Positions 1 through 7,589 of a DNA stretch of 64,000 bases are shown here, piece by piece. The stretch lies in assembly GCF_036013525.1 (NCBI RefSeq), contig NZ_CP107853.1:9114001-9178000 (forward strand), in the 5' to 3' direction. The DNA comes from Nonomuraea sp. NBC_00507 (GTDB taxonomy: Bacteria > Actinomycetota > Actinomycetes > Streptosporangiales > Streptosporangiaceae). A program made the position numbers and the translations under genes. Numbering within the stretch: the stretch's first letter is position 1; every line of letters starts with the position of its first letter. The notes under the pieces are model-generated. The model searched no databases. It had not been told where the DNA came from and was given only the letters and a program-made list of their open reading frames with translations.

Positions 1-864
1 CACTGCGACGGCGAACGCGTCTACGTCGGTGGCAAGGGCGGCTGCGACATCCACGACCTGGCCACCCGCCAGGTCACCCGGCTGGCCATCGCCGGCGAGC
101 CCAAGACCATCATGACCGTCGACGACACCACGTACCTCGGCATCTACACCCAGGCCGCCCTCTACTCCCACCGCGCCGGCGACCCGGAGGCCAAGCAGCT
201 CTTCCGCACCGGCCACAACCAGGACCGGCCGAAGGACCTGGTGCACGACAAGCTGACCGGGCTGATCGTGATGTCCACCCAGCCGGAGCCGGGACACCCG
301 AACGGCGCCCTCGACGTGTACGACCCGCGGACCGGCAAGCTCGACACCTACCGGCCGATCGTCGAGCGTCAGACCGTGTTCTCGCTGACCACCCTGCTGG
401 GCACCGTCTACCTCGGCACCAGCACGCAGGAGGGTCTCGGCGCCCCGCCGGTCACGACCACGGCCAGGCTGGCGGCCTTCGACCTGCGCACGCGGAAGGT
501 CCAGTGGGAGATCGAGCCGGTGGCCGGCGCGAAAGCCGTCACGAGCCTGAAGCACACTCCGCTCGCCCTGTACGGCATCACCGACGGCGGCGTCCTGTTC
601 GAGTACAACCTGCGCCGGCGCGCGGTCACCCGCACGCTGCGGGTGTGCGAGCGGGGCGGGGACCTGGTGCTGGCCGGGCTCCACGCGTACACCAGCGACG
701 AGGACGCCGTCTACAAGATCGACCTGGTCGGCTTCACGTCCCGCAAGCTCGTGGAAGGGCTGGCGAGCGACTGGTTCGGCGGCGGCTCAAGGATCAACAT
801 CGACCCGTCCCGCAAGGCCCTGTACGGCCTCAAGGGGCGCAACCTCATCCGTATCGCCATCTGA
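1..864 (+). CDS. Beta-propeller (PQQ/WD40-like) protein, 3' part
   Basis: The reading frame is open at the window edge, so the start and an unknown amount of N-terminus lie outside; 287 residues are visible. The text is made of repeated blade-like units with patterns such as VYVGGKGG, DLATRQVTRL, VYDPRTGKLDTY, AFDLRTRKVQWEIEP and VYKIDLVGFTSRKL, that is, short beta strands ending in a D/P-turn followed by W, Y or L. This is typical of PQQ-like or YVTN-type propellers used as binding or scaffold modules. No catalytic motif is visible. It converges on the aldolase gene with only 3 bases between the stops. Function is not assigned. Confidence 0.7.
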   Translation, partial: HCDGERVYVGGKGGCDIHDLATRQVTRLAIAGEPKTIMTVDDTTYLGIYTQAALYSHRAGDPEAKQLFRTGHNQDRPKDLVHDKLTGLIVMSTQPEPGHPNGALDVYDPRTGKLDTYRPIVERQTVFSLTTLLGTVYLGTSTQEGLGAPPVTTTARLAAFDLRTRKVQWEIEPVAGAKAVTSLKHTPLALYGITDGGVLFEYNLRRRAVTRTLRVCERGGDLVLAGLHAYTSDEDAVYKIDLVGFTSRKLVEGLASDWFGGGSRINIDPSRKALYGLKGRNLIRIAI

Positions 865-867
865 CGC

Positions 868-1875
868 CTAGGAGGCGGCCGCCAGGACCTCGGCGCGCTC
901 CCCGTCCGGGATGGCCGGTCCGTACGGGTCGTGAGCGTGGGACTCGGGGATCAGGCCCTCCGCGGCGGCCAGCCAGAACATGCGCTGGACGTACCCCTCC
1001 ATAGGGCCGGTGAACGTGACCGCGGCCAGGCGGTCCAGCCGTGCGGACGCCTTCTCGAAACCGCGCAGGTCGTCGCCCTCGAACGCGCGCATCACGGCCG
1101 CCGTCGTCTCCACCGACGCGGCGGCGATGCCCACCAGCGCCGCCTCCGCGCCCCACAGGAGCGACGGGCCGAACATGCGGTCCTCGCCGGTGATCGCCAG
1201 CCTGCCGGCCTCCCGGGTGAGGGCGATCGTCTCCTGGCATCCCATCGCGTCCGACAACAGCGCCGTCTTGAGCCCGGCGACGCCGGGCAGGTGCAGGATG
1301 CGGCGGAGTGTGGCGGGCGGGCACGGCTGCGTGTACAGGTCGAACGCGATCATCGGCAGCCCGGCGGCCGCCCACACCACCTCGTGCAGCGCCACCCGAT
1401 CCCCCGGCGACGGGAACACCAGCACCCCGTCGGCCCCGAGCTCGGCCGCCATCCGCGCGTCGGCCTCCGCACCCGGCTCGACCGCTGCCGCTCCGGCCCC
1501 GTCGCCGGCTCGAACGCGGCCCGGCAGGCCGCCACCCGGAGCTGCGCCGTCCCGCAGCCGGCCATCGCGCCTGTCAGCGGTGTCGGCGGCGGGCGGTGGG
1601 GTACCGCCGATGCCGACGATGATCGGGACGCCCACGCGGCGGGCGCGGTCGATGATGCCGCCGCGGACGTCAGGAGGCAGGAAGGGGCCGCGGCCGGTGT
1701 GGGCGAGGACGGCCAGGGCGTCGGCGCCCGAGGCGACCAGCCGCTGGAAGTACGCCTCCGCGAGGTCGAGGTCCACCTCCCCCGCCTGCGTCATCGGCGT
1801 CAGCGCGGCGGCCACCAGGGCCCCGCGCAGGCGGTCACGGAGCAGCGCGGCCTGCGGGTCGATCGTCGTACTCAT
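868..1875 (-). CDS. Dihydrodipicolinate synthase/N-acetylneuraminate lyase family aldolase (copy 1)
   Basis: A TIM-barrel class I aldolase of the DapA/NanA family, whose members form a Schiff base with pyruvate or a keto acid. The Schiff-base lysine lies in GLKTALLSDA (about residue 203) and the assisting tyrosine in AFDLYTQP (about 181). The ATG at 1875 is chosen because GGGGGAG lies 6 bases upstream; a GTG one codon earlier is possible. It is the last gene of an ABC importer operon, 70 bases after the second permease, so it probably acts on the imported compound. Oddity: residues about 102-137 are a Gly/Arg/Ala-rich stretch that the family lacks. Removing it would join GGTPPPAADTA to EADARMAAELGADGV and restore a normal length of about 295. 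It may be an in-frame insertion or paired frameshifts, so activity is uncertain. Confidence 0.75.
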   Translation of the reverse strand: MSTTIDPQAALLRDRLRGALVAAALTPMTQAGEVDLDLAEAYFQRLVASGADALAVLAHTGRGPFLPPDVRGGIIDRARRVGVPIIVGIGGTPPPAADTADRRDGRLRDGAAPGGGLPGRVRAGDGAGAAAVEPGAEADARMAAELGADGVLVFPSPGDRVALHEVVWAAAGLPMIAFDLYTQPCPPATLRRILHLPGVAGLKTALLSDAMGCQETIALTREAGRLAITGEDRMFGPSLLWGAEAALVGIAAASVETTAAVMRAFEGDDLRGFEKASARLDRLAAVTFTGPMEGYVQRMFWLAAAEGLIPESHAHDPYGPAIPDGERAEVLAAAS

Positions 1876-1945
1876 CACAAGCTCCCCCTTGCCGGACGTT
1901 CCGGGCGACCAGCGTAGGCCGTTCGGCTCCGGGGCGGGGAGCCGG

Positions 1946-2809
1946 TCACTTCAGGCCGGTCATCGCGATGCTGTTGACCAGATAGCGCTGCAGCAGGAAG
2001 AACACCAGCAGGCATGGCACCGCCGAGATGGCCGCGGAGGACATCAGCATGGACCACTGCAGTTCCTCCGTCTTGAGCACCGTCAGACCGACGGTCAGCG
2101 TCCGGGTGGCGTCGCTCTGCGAGATCACCAGGGGCCACAGGAAGTCGTTCCAGTGCCACAGGAAGACGAACACCCCCAACGTGGCCAGGATCGGCTTGGT
2201 CAGCGGCACCACGATCGTCCAGTAGATGCGCAGCTCCGAGGCCCCGTCCACCTTGGCCGCGTCGAACAGCTCGTCGGGCAGCCCCAGGATGAACTGCCGC
2301 ATCAGGAAGACCGCCTGGGAGTTGGCCAGTGTCGGGACGATCAGCCCCCAGAAGGTGTCCGCGCCGCCGAAGTCGGACACGAGCACGTACAGCGGGATGA
2401 GCGTGGCCTGGAACGGCACCATCATCGTGGCGAGGAACGTCCACAACATGGTGTCGCGACCGGGGAAGCGTTTCTTCGCGAACGCGTAGCCCGCCATCGA
2501 CGCGGTGAGCAGGATGATCACCACGGAGACGGCCGAGTAGATCAGCGAGTTGAGCGTCCACTCGGCGAACCCGGAGGCGCTCAGGACCTGTGTGATGTTG
2601 TCGAGGGTGAGCGAGTCCGGCCACTGCGCGGGCACGGTCGGCTCGCCTCTGGGCGAGAGCGCCACGATCACCATGGCGATGAACGGGCCCAGGGTCAGCA
2701 GCGACATGGCCGAGAGCAGCGCGTAGAGGGCCCACCTCCGGCCGGGCCGGCGCGGCGTGGCGCCCGTCCGGACCCGGGTGGCGGCGGGGCGCGTGGCCGT
2801 CAGCGTCAT
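1946..2809 (-). CDS. Carbohydrate ABC transporter permease (MalG type)
   Basis: Inner-membrane subunit of a CUT1-type sugar importer, 287 residues with about six hydrophobic segments. The cytoplasmic EAA loop, which contacts the ATPase, reads DAAKVDGASELRIYWTIVVP at about residues 188-207, typical of MalG/UgpE. The ATG at 2809 shares a base with the stop of the other permease (TGATG), so the two are translationally coupled. A longer upstream reading in the same frame only overlaps the neighbouring gene and is not used. No ATP-binding subunit is encoded in this operon, so a shared MsiK-type ATPase from elsewhere is likely; this is an inference from what is known of actinomycete CUT1 importers. 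Confidence 0.9.
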   Translation of the reverse strand: MTLTATRPAATRVRTGATPRRPGRRWALYALLSAMSLLTLGPFIAMVIVALSPRGEPTVPAQWPDSLTLDNITQVLSASGFAEWTLNSLIYSAVSVVIILLTASMAGYAFAKKRFPGRDTMLWTFLATMMVPFQATLIPLYVLVSDFGGADTFWGLIVPTLANSQAVFLMRQFILGLPDELFDAAKVDGASELRIYWTIVVPLTKPILATLGVFVFLWHWNDFLWPLVISQSDATRTLTVGLTVLKTEELQWSMLMSSAAISAVPCLLVFFLLQRYLVNSIAMTGLK

Positions 2810-3675
2810 CAGGTGTTCTCCTTGCCGACGAAGCGCCGCTGGATCAGCGAGACGACCAGCACAATGGCGAAGAGCACCATCCCCCAGGTGGCCGCGTAGC
2901 CGAACTCCCAGAACCTGAAGCCACGTTCGAAAATGCCGTAGATCAGGGTGTAGCTGGCCTTGGCGGGCCCGCCGCCGGTCATCACGTAGATCGTGTCGAA
3001 GACCTGGAACGAGGCGATCGTCTCGATCACCAGCACGAAGAAGAGCGCGGGCTTGAGCAGGGGCAGCGTGATGCCGCGGAAGCGCTGCCAGGGCCCGGCG
3101 CCGTCGACCTTGGCCGCCTCCAGGTACGAGCCCGGAATGGCCTTCAACCCGGCGAGCAGGATCAGCATCGAGTAGCCGAAGCCCTTCCAGCACGAGACGA
3201 GGGCCAGGGCGGGCAGCACCAGCTCCGAGCGTTCCATGAAGCCGACGGGTCCGAGGTCCAGCTTGGCCAGCATGCCGTTGATCAGGCCGTCGAACTCGTA
3301 GATCCAGCGCCAGATGATCCCGGCGAAGACGAAGCTGGTCACGTACGGCAGGAAGAGCATGCCGCGGAACAGCCCGCGCATGAAGACGATCGAGTTGAGC
3401 AGCAGCGCCGTGCAGAGCGAGACGGCCATGACCAGCGGCACGTAGATGACGGTGTACACCAGCGTGGCCCGCAGGCTGGACCAGAAGTTCGGGTCGTTCA
3501 CCAGCCGCGTGTAGTTGTCGGCGCCGATGAAGCTCCACTCGCCGCCGATGTTCCAGTTCGTCAGGCTCATGCCCGCCGCGCCGAGTGTGGGGAAGATCCT
3601 GAAGATCAGGAACAGCACGAGCATGGGGAGGACGAACAGCAGTCCCGTGACCGGGTCACGCAGGCGATGGCGCAC
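2809..3675 (-). CDS. Carbohydrate ABC transporter permease (MalF type)
   Basis: The first membrane subunit of the importer, 288 residues, six predicted membrane spans, with the EAA loop EAAKVDGAGPWQRFRGITLP near residue 190. The N-terminus (short basic stretch, then a hydrophobic GLLFVLPMLVLFLIFRIFP) is typical of UgpA/MalF proteins without the long MalF periplasmic loop. The start is GTG at 3675 with AAAGG about 11 bases upstream. It follows the binding-protein gene after a hairpin, and its stop overlaps the start of the next permease. Confidence 0.9.
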   Translation of the reverse strand: MRHRLRDPVTGLLFVLPMLVLFLIFRIFPTLGAAGMSLTNWNIGGEWSFIGADNYTRLVNDPNFWSSLRATLVYTVIYVPLVMAVSLCTALLLNSIVFMRGLFRGMLFLPYVTSFVFAGIIWRWIYEFDGLINGMLAKLDLGPVGFMERSELVLPALALVSCWKGFGYSMLILLAGLKAIPGSYLEAAKVDGAGPWQRFRGITLPLLKPALFFVLVIETIASFQVFDTIYVMTGGGPAKASYTLIYGIFERGFRFWEFGYAATWGMVLFAIVLVVSLIQRRFVGKENT

Positions 3676-3702
3676 CGGGTTTCACACCTTTCCGAAGAAG
3701 AC

Positions 3703-3724
3703 GGGCCTCCCCTGAGGGAGGCCC
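3703..3724 (-). terminator. Intra-operon hairpin between binding-protein and permease genes
   Basis: A perfect 9-bp inverted repeat, GGGCCTCCC-CTGA-GGGAGGCCC, lies 8 bases past the binding-protein stop and about 28 bases before the first permease start. There is no T-run. Hairpins at this place in sugar ABC operons commonly protect or partly terminate the message so that the binding protein is made in excess. That role is inferred here. Confidence 0.6.
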
Positions 3725-3732
3725 GGGTCGTG

Positions 3733-4980
3733 TCAGCCGCCGGTGGCCAGCAGCTCGTTGCCCTCCTTGGCGGCGGCGTCCAGGGCTGTCTTGGCGTCCT
3801 CCTTGCCGATCAGCGCCGCCTGGATGTGGGCCGAGATCATCGCCATGACCTGGCGGGCCTTGGGGTGGGCGTCGCCGGGGTAGGCGTACTGCAGCGACTT
3901 GGCGAACTCCTTGGAGGTCGCCAACTGGTCGGGGATCGTCACGTCGGTACGCGCGGAGAAGAAGCCGGACTCCTTGGCCAGCGACGCGGCCACCTCGGGA
4001 GAGGCGATGTAGCCGGCGAACTTCTTGGCCGCGTCCTTGTTCGCGGAGTGCTTGGCCACGACCAGGCCGCCCGGGATGCCGAACGCGACCCGCTTGCTGC
4101 CTTCCAGCGGCAGGCCGACGCCCACGTTCTCCGCGCCGATGGCGGCGCCGAGCTGCTCGGCGTTGAGTGCCGTGGCCGCGTGGTACATCGCGGTCTTGCC
4201 GGCGGCGAGCGCGCCGCCCTCGACGTCGTTGCTCTTGCTGGCGGTGTTTTCAGGCAGGCCGCCGACCGCCTTCAGGTCGAGCAGGAACTGCAGGCTGTCG
4301 ATGCCCTGCTGGCTGTTGATGGTCACGCTCTTGCCGTCGGGCGAGAACACCGAGCCGCCGTTGGCCCACAGGATGGGATAGAAGCTCTGGTTGAGCGAGA
4401 CCTCGGGTTTGCCGGGGTAGTCGAGGATGGCCACCTTCTTGGCGGCCAGCTTGGGTGCGGCCTCCTTCAGCTCGGCCAGCGTTTCCGGCACCTTGGTGAC
4501 GCCCGCGTCGGCGAAGAGCTTCTTGTTGTAGATGGGGGCGGTGATCGTCTGGTAGATGGGCACGCCGTAGAGCTTGCCGCTCACCGTCAGCGCGGTGAGC
4601 GCGTTGGGCAGGTAGGCGCTCTTGTCGGCGGCGATCACGTCGTCCACGGGCTCCAGTGTGCCCTGCTGGGCGTACTGCGGGATCTGGTCCGGGCCGAGCA
4701 CGACCAGGTCGAAGCCCTTCTTGGAGGCCAGCGCCGTGGTGACCTTCTCCTGACGGCCGTCCCAGGGCTGCTGGTCGATCGTGACGTCGATCGCGGGGTT
4801 CTTGGCCTCGAAGTCCTTCTCGACCTTGTCCCAGAACGCCTTGTTCCCGGCCTGGTCCGCGATCACGGGATACATCCAGAGCGTCACCGTGCTCTTGTCC
4901 GAACCCGAGCCACCGGATCCGCACCCGGCGATCACGACGCTGAGGGCGGCCGCGAAGCCGGCTGCCGCTACCTTCTTCAT
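3733..4980 (-). CDS. Extracellular solute-binding lipoprotein (CUT1 sugar type)
   Basis: The 415-residue binding protein of the importer. A basic start (MKK), a hydrophobic stretch and the lipobox VIAGC (Cys about residue 20), followed by a Gly/Ser linker, show a lipoprotein anchored outside the membrane. The rest matches family 1 solute-binding proteins: VTLWMYP at the mature start, FEAKNPAIDVTI, and the hinge-region NKAFFDAG-like stretch YNKKLFADAGV. AAGGAAA lies upstream of the ATG. A CGGTC-NN-GACCG operator lies 21-38 bases upstream of the start, so the operon is probably controlled by the regulator at 6326-7531. The ligand cannot be read from sequence; the enzyme neighbours point to a sugar, amino sugar or sugar acid. 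Confidence 0.9.
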   Translation of the reverse strand: MKKVAAAGFAAALSVVIAGCGSGGSGSDKSTVTLWMYPVIADQAGNKAFWDKVEKDFEAKNPAIDVTIDQQPWDGRQEKVTTALASKKGFDLVVLGPDQIPQYAQQGTLEPVDDVIAADKSAYLPNALTALTVSGKLYGVPIYQTITAPIYNKKLFADAGVTKVPETLAELKEAAPKLAAKKVAILDYPGKPEVSLNQSFYPILWANGGSVFSPDGKSVTINSQQGIDSLQFLLDLKAVGGLPENTASKSNDVEGGALAAGKTAMYHAATALNAEQLGAAIGAENVGVGLPLEGSKRVAFGIPGGLVVAKHSANKDAAKKFAGYIASPEVAASLAKESGFFSARTDVTIPDQLATSKEFAKSLQYAYPGDAHPKARQVMAMISAHIQAALIGKEDAKTALDAAAKEGNELLATGG

Positions 4981-5000
4981 CGGCGGCTTCCTTTCCTTAA

Positions 5001-5018
5001 TACCGGTCCTGACCGAAA
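5001..5018. promoter_or_regulatory. Operator-like palindrome, site 1 of 3 (binding-protein promoter)
   Basis: TACCGGTC-CT-GACCGAAA shares the core CGGTC-NN-GACCG with the sites at 6287 and 9707. It differs from the best copy (9707) at three arm positions. It lies between the aminotransferase gene and the binding-protein gene, just upstream of the latter's ribosome site, where a repressor would block transcription of the importer operon. Confidence 0.7.
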
Positions 5019-5065
5019 CCTATTGATCGAGCGGAGCCCGGTCAATGCCTGATACATGAACGTAA

Positions 5066-6277
5066 CTACGCCTTGCCGGGATAGCTCGCGATGGCGTCGG
5101 CGATGACCTTGACGTGCTCCGACGTGTAGTGCTCGTTCCAGTCGATGATCAGGAGCGTGCTGCCGACCAGCCGTTCGGCCTCGGGACAGGGGGCGGGACG
5201 GTAGCCCTCGAGGGGGTAGCGGGAGGCGCCGTAAACCGGCCTGTCCCACAGCGGGGCCTGGTTGAGGGGCTCCTTCAGATAACCGGACCGTGCCGGAATC
5301 CCGGCCGCGCTCAGGTGCGCTGCCAGCTCGGGCGCGTCCCCGCCGGGCAGGACGAGCGGGAACAACCACCAGGCGTGCCCGTCCGGCCGGGGCAGCCCGA
5401 TCTCGACCTGGGATCCGTCCGGCCGGGCCGGCCGTATCGTGGCCCCGCTCCCCGGGTCCATCCTGCGCAACGCCTCGATGAGCTCCACGGCGGTGCGGCG
5501 CCTGGACTCCACGACTCCCGGCAGTTTCTCGAGCTGGGCCCGGGCCACCGCGGCCTGCAGCTCGGTCATCCGGTAGTTCAGGCCCAGGCTCTCGTGGGAA
5601 CGGCCCGCGGCCCGGTCCCATCCCTTGTCCGCGAACAGCCGCATGCGCCTGGCGAGCTCGTCGTCGCCGGTGATGGCCAGGCCGCCGTCGCCGCAGGTGA
5701 TGTGCTTCCACTGCTGCAGGCTCAAGGTTCCCACGTGGCCGGCCGTGCCCGCGTACCGGCCGCCGCCGGGCAGCTCGGTCAGCCAGGCCTGGGCGCAGTC
5801 CTCGATGAGCGTGAGGCCGTGCTCGTCCGCCAGGGCGCGCAGCGCGCCGATCCGGGCGGGCGCGCCGAACAGGTGCACCGCCATGATCGCGCGGGTGCGC
5901 GGCCCGATGAGCGCGGCCACGGCGTCCGGATCGAGGTTGCCGTCGGACGGATCGACGTCGGCGAAGACAGGAACGGCGTTCTGCGCCAAGATGGGGGCCA
6001 CGGTCCCGAAGTCCGTGATCGGCGTCGTGATGATCTCGTCACCGGGATCCGGCGCCGCCGCCACGACCGACAGGTGGAGGGCCGCGGTGCCGGACGCGCA
6101 CGCGATCGCATGGCGGGAGCCATAAAGCTCGGCGACCTCGCGTTCGAGCGTCCGCGCCTCGGTCCCCCACACGGAGTTGAGCATGCCGGAGCGGATGACC
6201 CGATCCAGCGCCGCCACCTCCTCGTCGCCGAGCGTGCGGCCTGCGGGTTCGGCCATGTTGGGAAAGTGCAGGGTCAC
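5066..6277 (-). CDS. DegT/DnrJ/EryC1/StrS-family PLP aminotransferase
   Basis: A fold-type I PLP enzyme of the sugar-aminotransferase family, 403 residues. The internal aldimine lysine is in LQQWKHITCGDGG (about K191), where the family has S-x-K..T-GEGG. The cofactor aspartate is in EDCAQA (about D160), and ACASGTAALHLS binds the phosphate. Such enzymes aminate keto-sugars or related ketones from glutamate or glutamine. GTG at 6277 is chosen because GAAAGG lies 7 bases upstream; the ATG at 6256 lacks such a site. Divergent from the regulator gene across operator 2, and 85 bases ahead of the importer operon on the same strand, with which it may be co-transcribed. Confidence 0.85.
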   Translation of the reverse strand: MTLHFPNMAEPAGRTLGDEEVAALDRVIRSGMLNSVWGTEARTLEREVAELYGSRHAIACASGTAALHLSVVAAAPDPGDEIITTPITDFGTVAPILAQNAVPVFADVDPSDGNLDPDAVAALIGPRTRAIMAVHLFGAPARIGALRALADEHGLTLIEDCAQAWLTELPGGGRYAGTAGHVGTLSLQQWKHITCGDGGLAITGDDELARRMRLFADKGWDRAAGRSHESLGLNYRMTELQAAVARAQLEKLPGVVESRRRTAVELIEALRRMDPGSGATIRPARPDGSQVEIGLPRPDGHAWWLFPLVLPGGDAPELAAHLSAAGIPARSGYLKEPLNQAPLWDRPVYGASRYPLEGYRPAPCPEAERLVGSTLLIIDWNEHYTSEHVKVIADAIASYPGKA

Positions 6278-6286
6278 CGGATAACC

Positions 6287-6304
6287 TTTCGGTCTAGACC
6301 GTAA
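6287..6304. promoter_or_regulatory. Operator-like palindrome, site 2 of 3 (divergent promoter)
   Basis: TTTCGGTC-TA-GACCGTAA is an 8-2-8 inverted repeat with one mismatch. It sits between the divergent aminotransferase and regulator genes, 9 bases from one start and 21 from the other, so a bound protein could control both. The central GGTCTAGACC resembles the core of GntR/HutC-type (DasR-like) sites, but the neighbouring regulator is not of that family. Confidence 0.75.
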
Positions 6305-6325
6305 AGAAGGGGAAGGGAGACGCGG

Positions 6326-7531
6326 GTGGGTATCGTCATCGGAGTCGTCGGCCCGCATGATCTGGTCGACGACGTCGCGGCCACCTGCGAGGAGCAGCCC
6401 GGCGTGAGCACGCTCCGGCTGGACTACGACCATGAGTCGCAGGCTCCGGCCATCGTGGAGGCCCACGCCGGCTCGGTCGAGGGCTGGCTGTTCACCGGCA
6501 TCGTGCCCTACATGCTGGCCCGCGGCGCCGACGCGCTCACCCGCCCTGGCGTGTTCGTCGACTACTCGGGCGCGACACTGCTCAGCGCCCTGGTGCGGCT
6601 GCAGCACGAGGGCTACGACATCACGCGGCTGTCCATCGACACCATCGCCCCCGCCGACGTCATCGCCACGTTCGTCGAGGCCGGGCTGCCCACCGACCGG
6701 CTGCGCACGCTCGGCTACCGGCCGGAGACGACCTCCAAGAAGATCGTCTCCTTCCACCGCCGCGACCCGGACCACCCGGTGATCACCTGCCTGAGCTCGG
6801 TGCACGAGGCGCTGCGCGGCGAGATGCACGTGCTGCGCCTGGCGCCGTCGGAGCACTCGGTACGCGTGGCGCTGCGCCAGCTCCTGCTGACCGCCGAAGG
6901 CCAGGCCCAGGAGGACGCGCAGATCGCGCTCGGCCTGGTGGAGGTGGACGGCGACGAAGGTCTGCTGCGCGAGGCCGCCGCTCTGGGCGGCACGCTGGCC
7001 GCCTTCCGTGGCGGCACCCACCTGCTGGTGACCACCCGCGGCCCGCTCTTCGACGCCACCGGCGGCTTCACCGGGCTGCCCATGCTGGCGCGGCTGGCCG
7101 GTCACAGCACCGTGGCGCGGGTGGGCTTCGGCCTCGGGCGCAGTGCGGCGGAGGCCGAGAGCCTGGCCCGCCGGGCGCTGGCCAGGGCCAGGCGCATCGG
7201 GGACGTGGCCGCCGTGCTGTCCTTGCGGGCCGACACCGACATCGTGCTGGAGTCGGTGATCAACCTGCCCTCCGGCGAGCAGAACCTGTCGGTGCTCGCC
7301 CGCCGCGTGGGCCTGTCGGTGCCGACCCTGGAGAAGCTGCTGGAGGCCCGCGACGCGGCCGGGGGCGAGGCGCTGACCACGCGGGAGATCGCCGAGCGGC
7401 TCGCCGTCCAGCAGCGCACCGCCCGGCGGATGCTGCACCGGCTGGAGCTGGCCGGGCTGGCCGAACGCACCGGCAACCTGACCAGCGGCTCCAGCGGCCG
7501 TCCCCTCACCCTCTACCGCCTCACCCTCTAG
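6326..7531 (+). CDS. Putative sensor-regulator with C-terminal winged helix
   Basis: A 401-residue cytoplasmic protein. Residues 1-160 look like an alpha/beta ligand-sensing fold (GIVIGVVGPHDLVDDV, then LFTGIVPYMLARGADAL). Residues about 235-320 contain VGFGLGRSAAEAESLARRALARA, the degenerate GGDEF-like pattern seen in some bacterial transcription regulators. The C-terminus (LTTREIAERLAVQQRTARRMLHRLELAGLAERTG) is a winged helix-turn-helix. GTG at 6326 follows GGGAG. It starts beside operator 2, and the same operator occurs before two neighbouring transcripts, so it is the likely local regulator. I do not recognise a named family with certainty; the ligand is unknown. Confidence 0.7.
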   Translation: MGIVIGVVGPHDLVDDVAATCEEQPGVSTLRLDYDHESQAPAIVEAHAGSVEGWLFTGIVPYMLARGADALTRPGVFVDYSGATLLSALVRLQHEGYDITRLSIDTIAPADVIATFVEAGLPTDRLRTLGYRPETTSKKIVSFHRRDPDHPVITCLSSVHEALRGEMHVLRLAPSEHSVRVALRQLLLTAEGQAQEDAQIALGLVEVDGDEGLLREAAALGGTLAAFRGGTHLLVTTRGPLFDATGGFTGLPMLARLAGHSTVARVGFGLGRSAAEAESLARRALARARRIGDVAAVLSLRADTDIVLESVINLPSGEQNLSVLARRVGLSVPTLEKLLEARDAAGGEALTTREIAERLAVQQRTARRMLHRLELAGLAERTGNLTSGSSGRPLTLYRLTL

Positions 7532-7551
7532 CTCGGTCCCTCGCGTGATCC

Positions 7552-7577
7552 CCCTCGAGGCCTCACGGCCTCGAGGG
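7552..7577. terminator. Bidirectional terminator hairpin
   Basis: Perfect 11-bp stem CCCTCGAGGCC-TCAC-GGCCTCGAGGG in the 58-base gap between the convergent regulator gene and second aldolase gene. There is no T-tract, as is common in high-GC actinomycetes. Confidence 0.8.
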
Positions 7578-7589
7578 CGGCTCGGCCCG

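Noticed and set aside
980..2899. A 639-codon open frame on the plus strand over the aldolase and permease genes
   Set aside because: Ser/Arg/Pro-rich antisense reading; the opposite strand encodes recognisable enzymes and EAA-loop permeases.
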